Origin: Voacanga thouarsii
Lineage: Eukaryota; Streptophyta; Magnoliopsida; Gentianales; Apocynaceae
Reading direction: 5' to 3'
Assembly (NCBI GenBank): GCA_026120185.1
Contig: JANUWF010003367.1
Span: forward strand, 3,945,228 to 4,009,227
DNA length: 64,000 nucleotides
How positions within the stretch are numbered: the first letter of the stretch is position 1; every line of letters begins with the position of its first letter. The position numbers and the translations under genes are program-made. This document shows, one piece after another, positions 56,960-64,000 of this stretch. The notes below the pieces were generated by a model that worked only from the letters and a program-made list of their open reading frames with translations, was not told where the DNA came from and did no database searches.

Positions 56960-58680
56960 ATTAGATAAAAATCCAGTGGGAAAAAAAATCTAGTGAAGGA
57001 AAAAGAGTACACTATTCTATATGTCTGTTTATTACTCCCCCTGATGAGATGATTCCTTTAAATCTTTAAACCGACGCATACCAATTTTATATTTCAACTT
57101 CTCAAATGTTGCAGTCGATAAAGTCTTTGTGAAAAAATCTGCAAGGTTGTCACATGACCGAATTTGTAGCACATCAATTTCACCTTTCTTCTGGAGTTCA
57201 TGAGTAAAGAAGAATTTTGGTGAAATATATTTTGTCCGATCTCCTTTAATATATCCTCCTCATAATTGAGTTATGCAAGCTGCATTATCTTCATAAAGAG
57301 GAGTTGGAATATCTTTGATCGATGATAATCCACAATTTTCTCGGATATAATGAATCATGGATCTTAGCCATACACATTCTCGACTTGCTTCATGAATGGC
57401 TATAATTTCAGCATGATTTGAAGAAGCAGCTACTATAGATTATTTTATAGAACGCCATGATATAACAGTATTTCCACATGTAAATAGATAGCTTGTTTAA
57501 GAACGTGCTTTATGTGGATCAAATAAATAACCAGCATCTATATAACCTATTAATGTTGGACTGATTTTATTTGAATAAAATAATTCGAGATCAATTGTAC
57601 TTTGGAGATATCGAAGGACTTGTTTAATTCCATTCCAATGTCGTCGTGTTGGTGAAGAACTAAATCTTGCTAATAAATTGACAGCGAAAGCAATATTAGG
57701 TCGTGTATTATTAGCAAGATATATCAATGCACCAATTGCATTGAGATATGGTACTTCAGGACCAATGAGTTTTTCATCATCTTCTTGAAGTCGGAAAAGA
57801 TTTTTATTCACATTTAATGACCGGACGATCATTGGAATACTCAATGGATGTGCTTTGTCCATGTAAAATCTTTTTAACACTTTTGCTGTATATGTTGATT
57901 GATGAATAAATGTTCCACTTTTCAGATGTTCAATTTGTAAACCAAGGCAAAATTTGATTTTACCAAAATCCTTAATTTCGAATTCTCTTTTTAAATAATC
58001 AATTGTTTCTTGGAGCTCTTCAGGAGTTCCAATAAGATTAATATCATCAACATATATAGCTAATATCACAAATTTAGAACCAGATTTCTTAATAAAAACA
58101 CATAGACATACCAGGTCATTTTTAAATCCCGCTTTCAATAAATATTCACTAAGACGAGTGAACCACATGCGCCCAGATTACTTCAGGCCATATAATGATT
58201 TCTAAAAATTGATGGAGTAATTTTTACGAGGATAATGTTTGTATACTTCAGGCATATGAAATCCTTCGAAAATTTTTATGTAAACATCATTTTCTAAATT
58301 TCCATACAAGTAAGCAGTGACAACATCTAATAGGCGCATATCTATCTTTTCATGGATTGCCAAACTGATAAGATATCGGAGTGTAATAGCATCAACAACA
58401 GGAGAATAAGTTTTATCATAATCAATACCTGATTTTTGTAAAAAACCTTGAGCTACTAATCGCGCTTTATATTGTACGATTTCACTCTTTTCATTGCATT
58501 TTCGCACAAATATCCATTTGTAACCAACAGGTTTTACACCTTCTGGTGTTCGGACTGCAGGTTCGAAGACTTTACGTTTTGTCAGTGTATTTAACTCCGA
58601 TTGAATCGCATCTTTCCATTATAGCCAATCTTTTCTATGCCGACATTCATCAACTGATATTGGTTCAGGATCATCACTAT
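56960..58680 (-). pseudogene. Pol, reverse transcriptase and RNase H (second element)
   Basis: Reverse transcriptase starts with KPVGYKWIFVRK, then EIVQYKARLVAQGFLQKSGI, DVVTAYLYGNLENDVYIKI (58202-58507). It continues in the same frame to FVILAIYVDDINLIG with the catalytic YVDD, then SYLNAIGAL-like and RPNIAFAVNLLARFSS (57497-58168). RNase H follows with GNTVISWRS, SNHAEIIAIHEASRECVWLR, and SCDNLADFFTK at about 57130. In-frame stops fall at about 58202, 58165, 57497 and 57440, at positions where relatives have Gln. No frameshift was seen in this part. Confidence 0.9.
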
Positions 58681-58969
58681 CCTGTGTAACATCAAGAGAT
58701 ATATTATATGCAAATATATTATCAATAACAGTTTCTATCCGATTCCAACTTCTACCGGAAGTGGTATAATTGATAGAAATTTCAGTGTTACTTTCATCAA
58801 CTTCTGGTTCTTTGTCATCAGTTTTCTCTTGGTATTTATCATTCTCTTCTTCAATATGATCTTCTAGATCAGTTAATCCTCTTTTCTTTCGAGGATTTTT
58901 ATCTTTGAACCTAAGAGGTCTGCCACGCTTCTGGCGTGCTTTTGACTCAGTAGCTATAGGTATAATATT

Positions 58970-60523
58970 TTATTCTGCTGGAACTTCAATTCGAATAGGA
59001 GCATTTATAGCTGGAATATGCGATTTTGTAACTCTTTTGAAGTTAACAAAAGCGTCTGGCATTTGATTTGCAATGCTTTGTAAATGAATTATCTTTTGAA
59101 CTTCAAGTTCATATGCACTTGTGCGCGGATCAAGATAATTTAATGATATTGTCCAAGTAAAATTCTTTTTATGCTGTTTTTGTTCTCCCCCTAATTTAGG
59201 GAATAATGATTCATCAAAATGACAATCAGCAAATCTTGCTGTGAATACATCTCCTATTAGGGGTTCAACATACCTGATAATAGAGGGAGAATCATATCCA
59301 ACGTATATCCCATTTCTTCTTTGAGGACACATCTTTGTACGTTGGTTTGGTGCAATTGGAACATATACAGCATACCCAAAAATTCTTAAATGAGCAATAT
59401 TTGATTCTGACCCAAAAGCCAATTGCAAATGAGAGAATTTATGATAACTAGCTGACCTTATGTGTACAAGTGTTGCAACATGTAAAATAGCATGTCCCCA
59501 GGCAAATGTTGGGATATTTATTTTCATTAATAATAGTCTATCAATTAATTGTAATCGTTTAATAAAAAATTTAGCAAGACCATTTTGTGTATGAACATGA
59601 GTTACAGGATGTTCAACATTAATCCCAATTAACATGCAATATGCATCAAAAGCATGTGATGAAAATTCACCAACATTATCCAAACGGATATTTTTAATGT
59701 GATGGTCAGAAAATTGTGTTCGTAATTTAATTATTTGAGCAAGTAATCTCCCAAAAGCTAGGTTGCGAGTAGATAATAAACATACATGTAACCATCGGGA
59801 TGATACATCAATCAAGACCATAAAATATTTGAACGGTCCACATGGTGGATCAATAGTTCCACAAATATCTCCGTGAATCTGTTTGAAAAATGTAGGACTT
59901 TCAACTCCTACTTTTACTGGTGATGGTTTAATAATTAATTTTCCTAGGGAACATGCAGTACATGCGAATTTTTCTGATGTCAATATCCTTTTATTTTTTA
60001 ATGGATAACCATGTGTATTTTCAATGATTCTTCTCATCATGGTAGATCTCGGATGACCCAACCGGTCATGCCAAATGCTAAAAGTAATAGGATCAGTAAA
60101 CATTTGGTTTACGAGATGATAAATTTCAATTGTACGTATTTTTACAAAATATAGGTTAGTAGAAAAAGACGGTAGTTTTTCTAATACATATTTCTCATCC
60201 AAATGAATTTGAGTAATACAAAGATGCTCAATCTCATTTTCCTCATTTGTTTCAACATGATACCCATTTCTACGGATATCTTTAAAACTCAATAAATTTC
60301 TTCTAGATTTTGAGAAAAATAGTGCCTTTTCAATAATAAGTATTGTTCCTTCAGGCAACAATATACTAGCTCTTCCGGAGCCTTCAATCACATTTGTACT
60401 ACCATTTATCGTATAAATATTTATTTCTTCTATTTTGAGATCAAAAAAATATTTCTCATTTTTTAGTATGGTGTGTGTAGTTCCACTATCAATAATGCAT
60501 ACATCATTATTAACAACAACCAT
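58970..60523 (-). pseudogene. Pol, protease and integrase (second element)
   Basis: A 517-codon frame holds protease (CIIDSGTTHTILKNEKYF, catalytic Asp in DSG), the pre-integrase zinc finger (IWHDRLGHPRSTMMRRII, CTACSLGK) and the integrase core. The first two catalytic Asp residues are in IHGDICG and IRLDNVGEF. The third residue should be Glu, but the frame reads NGLAKFFIKRL, so it is Lys and the integrase is presumably inactive. It then runs through RIFGYAVYVP and GIYVGYDSPSIIRY into the linker before reverse transcriptase. The frame continues in phase past the stop at 58970. Confidence 0.92.
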
Positions 60524-60529
60524 CTGAAC

Positions 60530-60534
<5 letters not shown>

Positions 60535-60561
<27 letters not shown>
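60535..60561. repeat. TA microsatellite at the gag-pol boundary
   Basis: About 13 TA units between the gag stop and the pol start of the second Copia element. Confidence 0.85.
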
Positions 60562-60565
<4 letters not shown>

Positions 60566-60618
60566 ACGTAAATATTATTAGAATATAATGAAAATACAAA
60601 AATATCAGGGTGAGGCTT

Positions 60619-61680
60619 TTAGTTCTTTTGGACACTACCATCACCAATTAAATGGTCTATCCTACCGTCTGGGTGTTCAAAAAAATCCGATACATCCATA
60701 TGTGTAATATTGATATTAAGATCTTCAGAATCAATATCATCATCTGCAGCATCATTTACTGGATGTTGAGAAAAATTTACTTCCACATTTTTATTTTTCA
60801 ATGAAACTTGATACAAATCAACTAAATGCTTAGCCGTACGACAGTTTCGTGACCAATGACCTTTCGTGCCACATCTATAACATATATCCTCATACTTTTT
60901 TTCAATTTCTTTTTCTTTTCCCTTATGATTTTTTCTGTTCCACTTCAAGTGGCCAGTATTTCTCACAGTTTGATTATGATTGTGATAAGGGAAATATCGA
61001 GCGTGTCTACGACCATAACCACGACCACGGCCACAGCCACGACCACGACTATAACGATGGCTTCTGCTGGAGCCAACAGCATTCACTTCTGGGAGTGTTG
61101 TTGAGCCAGTTGGTTTGGCTTCATAATTTCTCAATAATAACTCATTATTTTTCTCTACAATGAGGAGGGCAGTAATTAAATCTATAAATTTTGTATACCC
61201 ATTTTCTCGATATTATTGCTGCAGGACAATATTCGAGGTATGAAAGGTGGAGAATGTCTTCTCCAACATATCTTCATCAGTCACTTTTTCTCCGCATAAT
61301 TTTAACTGAGATGTAATTTTATATATTGCGGAGTTATATTCATTCACAGTTTTAAAATCTTGCAACCTCAGGTGCAACCATTCATACCGTGCAGTGAGTA
61401 GTACGACCATCTTCAAGTGGTCAAATCTTTCTTTTAAATTTACCCACAGGACATATGGATCTTTTTCGGTAAGATATTCCATTTTCAAATTTTTATCGAG
61501 ATGACGACGAATAAAAATCAAAACTTTAGCCTTGTGTTGTGCAGATGCACTATTATTTGCTTGCATAGTTTCATTAAGGCCTTCAGTATTTAGATGCATT
61601 TCTGCATCGAGAACCCATGACATATAATTTTTTCCAGAAATATCAAGGGCTACAAATTTGAGTTTAGCGAGGTTAGCCAT
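60619..61680 (-). pseudogene. Gag (second element)
   Basis: The start is placed at 61680 (MANLAKLKFVALDISGKNYM), the usual start of this gag type; an ATG nine bases earlier is also in frame. The UBN2-like capsid region includes YMSWVLDAEMHL, YVLWVNLKERFDHLK and YNSAIYKITSQLKLCGE. A TAA at 61213 interrupts it after FHTSNIVLQQ, and the same frame then continues. A basic Gly/Arg-rich stretch (RGRGCGRGRGYGRR) and the CCHC knuckle CYRCGTKGHWSRNC follow. It ends IDHLIGDGSVQKN at 60619. Apart from the one stop it is intact. Confidence 0.9.
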
Positions 61681-61781
61681 AGAGATCAATAAACGTGTAC
61701 CTGTCTTCTGGCTTTGATAATGGTAGAAACTCGTGCTTAGTCTTCTGGCTTTTGTAACGGTAGAGACTCGTGCTGATAACG

Positions 61782-62131
61782 TGTTATAAAATTTGGGTAG
61801 TGTTAGAATAAAATCTACACACTACACACTAATAAAACTCTAACTATTCTTTACACAAGAATTTCTCTCTTTCTTTTCTCTCACAATTTTCTCTAATCTT
61901 TCTTTCACAAAATAATGGTGTATTACAAGTTTAGAGAATAACTCTATTTATAGAACTCTAATTAGTGGAATACATCATGGCATACATCATCTTCCACTAA
62001 TATTAATTAGTGGTGTCTCCACTAAATGGTAGACATCTATAAAAATCTTCTATAATAATTCACATAAATCCATAATTGGTGGAACCTCCATCAATTAGTG
62101 AAACTTCCACTAATTTAATATATTCATAACA
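61782..62131 (-). repeat. 5' LTR of the second Copia element
   Basis: It runs on the - strand from TGTTATGAATATATTA at 62131 to TTTTATAACA at 61782. The primer binding site lies just inside at about 61765-61779 (- strand TTATCAGCACGAGTC). The matching tRNA is not assigned. Confidence 0.92.
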
Positions 62132-62136
62132 TCCAA

Positions 62137-63105
62137 AATGTTGTACGCAATTTTCGTGTGAATCGCAGTTCTCTATACTTAAGTCCTTCAAATTCTATTT
62201 CATGCATTAATTGTTTCTAGTGAACTTTTCTATGGTTCTTGTCCTTCTAATCTTTTTTTCTCCTTTCTTTTTTTAATTTCCTTAGTGTTGCTCGCTATAA
62301 TAAAATTTATAAACCGTGATAATATCTGAAACCAACAAAACCAATCCCTCAAGAGGCAAACTAATAATCAAAATTGAAATTAATAATAGTTTTATTTCTA
62401 AAATTAATTAACGCAAACTAACTCAAACAATGCTCACCCCTATTAGTCACCAAGTTTGACCATTAACATTCTACACCATTTTTTCCTGGTCCTGACAAGT
62501 TTAGCCAGTCTTCTTGACTGACATTTGCAGCCTTTAAATCGTTAAATTTTCAAGTTCTTTCTTCGTATTCGAATAATATTTGAATAATCCATATTCCATA
62601 GGAAGCAGTACCAATATATCACACTAATAATATTTGAAGCTGCAGCCAGGGGGGACGCAAAATTGCATGATAGAGGGGATCAAGAAGCAAGTTTTTATTT
62701 TACTTACCAAGTTATCATTTTTATACTCAATGTTTTACCATCAAACTTTATAAAGTAAAAGAAGAAAATATTTTAAAAAGTGAATTCAAGAAAATGGAAA
62801 ATGGTAAGTGGAAGTATAGAACTGTAGGAATAATGGAGGCACAAATTGAAGATTGTAGAGGAAGTTTTGTATTTTTTTTTTTTTTTGAGTTGAACAAATT
62901 ATAGAGGAAGTTAATTAATTATATATCATTCTTTTTTTTAATATTTTTTTTATCTTAATATGTGCCTTTATTTTGCTTATGATCGTTTTGAACTTCATTA
63001 GTTTAGTTTAGATAGTAGTTACCAAAGAGCAGAATTATATATGGTGATATTTATTAGACGCATACACTCATCTTCTTTAGTCTTTTTCCTTTTCCCATAT
63101 ACCAC
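62137..63105 (+). pseudogene. bHLH block copy 3: promoter and downstream relic without the gene
   Basis: 62150-62645 aligns with the DNA before bHLH copy 1: AGTCCTTCAAATTCTATTTC, AACCAATCCCTCAAGAGGCA, TTGACTGACATT and GAAGCAGTACCAATATAT. At the expected start codon the sequence is GAAGCTGCAGCCAG (ATG changed to CTG). Identity ends at about 62650. Downstream similarity resumes at about 62985-63105 (TTCATTAGTTTAG, GGTGATATTTATTAGACGCA), matching copy 1 near 11090-11200. The exons and about 2.5 kb that should lie between are deleted and replaced by about 335 unrelated bases. No protein can be made. Confidence 0.75.
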
Positions 63106-63700
63106 TAGGCTGTATTTATGGTGGCAATCGTGTCGTGTTCGGGTTGGCGGGTCGTGTCAATTTGATATAATTACACTTGACAGGCCAATCCGAATACGAC
63201 CCGATTGATAAACGTGTCGTGTCGTGTCAACCCAATTATTTTCGTGTCGTGTTCGTGTTATAAAACGAGTTGACATGACATGACACAATTAGACACAAAA
63301 ATTAAATAGATAATTACTAAATTCGCCAACCCGAATACCTACTAAACCCGCCAATATGTGCACCATTACACAAAATTTGAAAAAAATCAAATCAAATTAT
63401 ATAAAATTAAAAAACTAATAAAATAGTCCGTAAAGTCATAAATAACCAAAAAAATAACAAATCATCCCGCTAAATATTTAGAGATCTTAATAAATTCATA
63501 AGATTTAATCTTAAAAATCTAAACAAATGTAATTTTGCAATAAAATTGGATTATTCAAGAAATTATTTTCTCTAGATATTTAGAACAACAATTTTGTCGT
63601 AGCATGCCAGGAATTTTAAAGAGCAAATGGAGAGCAAAAAACGAGCACGAAAGGAAGGCTTGTCCTTTTAGGGTGTAATTCAAATTATCTTGTCCCAATG
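63106..63700. repeat. Repeat with GTGTCGTGTTCG words (hAT-MITE-like)
   Basis: Words such as CGTGTCGTGTTCGGGT, CGTGTCGTGTCGTGTC and TTTCGTGTCGTGTTCGTG, with inverted partners AATACGACCCG and CATGACATGACAC, resemble common plant non-autonomous DNA transposons that begin GGTGGCAATCGTGTCG. The right end is not defined. Confidence 0.45.
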
Positions 63701-64000
63701 TCAGAAATAGCATAGTATACGAACTGGTCAAATCGATGCTTAGTGAACCTTACCCTCTGGTAAATGTATCACACGAGCTTCTTTTCATTCTATATTCGAT
63801 TCGGCCTGTAGGCATATTACATACGTTATTTCCTAAAGGTCTAACCTTCCCCTGTAGACTCGTGTAAGGTCGTTGCTTACCAACTCGTACTAATATTATT
63901 ATTATAGACACTAAATAATAATTAATTAAGAATGATTCATTTACTATATATCAAGCAAATAACCACATTAATATCATTTATTTTCTTTAAGATGTCTCAT
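63701..64000. other. No recognisable gene at the right edge
   Basis: Non-coding sequence, somewhat less AT-rich at 63700-63890. No motif was identified. Confidence 0.4.

Larger units (their letters stand above)
56556..62131 (-). mobile_element. Complete Ty1/copia LTR retrotransposon (second element)
   Basis: It is bounded by LTRs of about 350 bp (3' LTR 56556-56906, 5' LTR 61782-62131). An exact target duplication TCCAA flanks it (56551-56555 and 62132-62136). On the - strand gag and pol follow in order, pol staying in one frame from 60523 to about 56960 with only in-frame stops. The LTRs differ at roughly 18-20 of 350 positions by eye, so it is older than element C. The terminal TG of the 3' LTR copy has become TA. 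It lies between bHLH block copies 2 and 3. Confidence 0.95.

Noticed and set aside
60849..61163. Two + strand frames rich in His/Asp or Thr
   Set aside because: They are the antisense of the gag Gly/Arg-rich stretch and zinc knuckle on the - strand.
1..64000. tRNA, rRNA or organelle-derived insertions
   Set aside because: None was seen; the only tRNA-like match is the primer binding site complement at 21942-21953.

Overview
This is a nuclear window from a flowering plant, almost certainly a eudicot. It is AT-rich, has long gene-free stretches, and carries spliced plant genes with GT-AG introns. Plant-type Copia LTR retrotransposons, a Mutator-like element (MULE), a LINE and several MITE-like inverted-repeat elements fill most of it. 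No bacterial or organellar gene arrangement and no tRNA or rRNA gene was recognised.

Only two host genes look largely intact. They are paralogous three-exon bHLH transcription factor genes on the + strand (8391-9267 and 53178-54027). They lie in a block duplicated in tandem: copy 1 at about 7780-11300, copy 2 at about 51480-56420, and a third decayed copy at about 62137-63105 that keeps only upstream and distal downstream sequence. About 40 kb of transposons now separates copies 1 and 2. The copy-1 gene has a one-base deletion that changes its C-terminus.

Layout. 1-2390: 3' end of a + strand Copia element with its LTR. 2391-7780: a GC-rich minisatellite, a 211-bp tandem duplication, an array of hairpin repeats and a TIR-flanked AT-rich element. 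7780-11300: bHLH block copy 1 with a Tourist-like MITE. 11300-14110: an unrecognised ORF region split by a solo LTR (12005-13787). About 14300-29790: a decayed MULE split by a complete Copia element (14525-24075, 5-bp target duplication) and by a solo LTR (26418-28269). 29790-35390: fragments of host genes, including a silicon/arsenite-efflux (Lsi2)-like pseudogene. 35392-36395: a probable solo LTR of another family. About 36396-44525: a LINE on the - strand split by two solo LTRs (37120-39154 and 40826-42297). 44529-51480: MITE-like elements. 51480-56420: bHLH block copy 2. 56556-62131: a second complete Copia element (5-bp target duplication). 62137-63105: bHLH block copy 3 relic. 63106-64000: a terminal repeat-rich tail.

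Insertion order can be read from target duplications and from coding frames that resume on the far side of an insertion. The MULE and LINE are older hosts and the Copia LTRs are later guests. One Copia family (LTR beginning TGTTGG) accounts for the 1-2390 element, the 14525-24075 element and the solo LTRs at 12005, 26418 and 37120. Both copies with an internal region lack the RNase H core at the same junction, which suggests a defective lineage that spread using enzymes from elsewhere. No new defence or metabolic system was found. The most interesting points are that shared deletion, the eroding bHLH array and the cluster of host-gene fragments.
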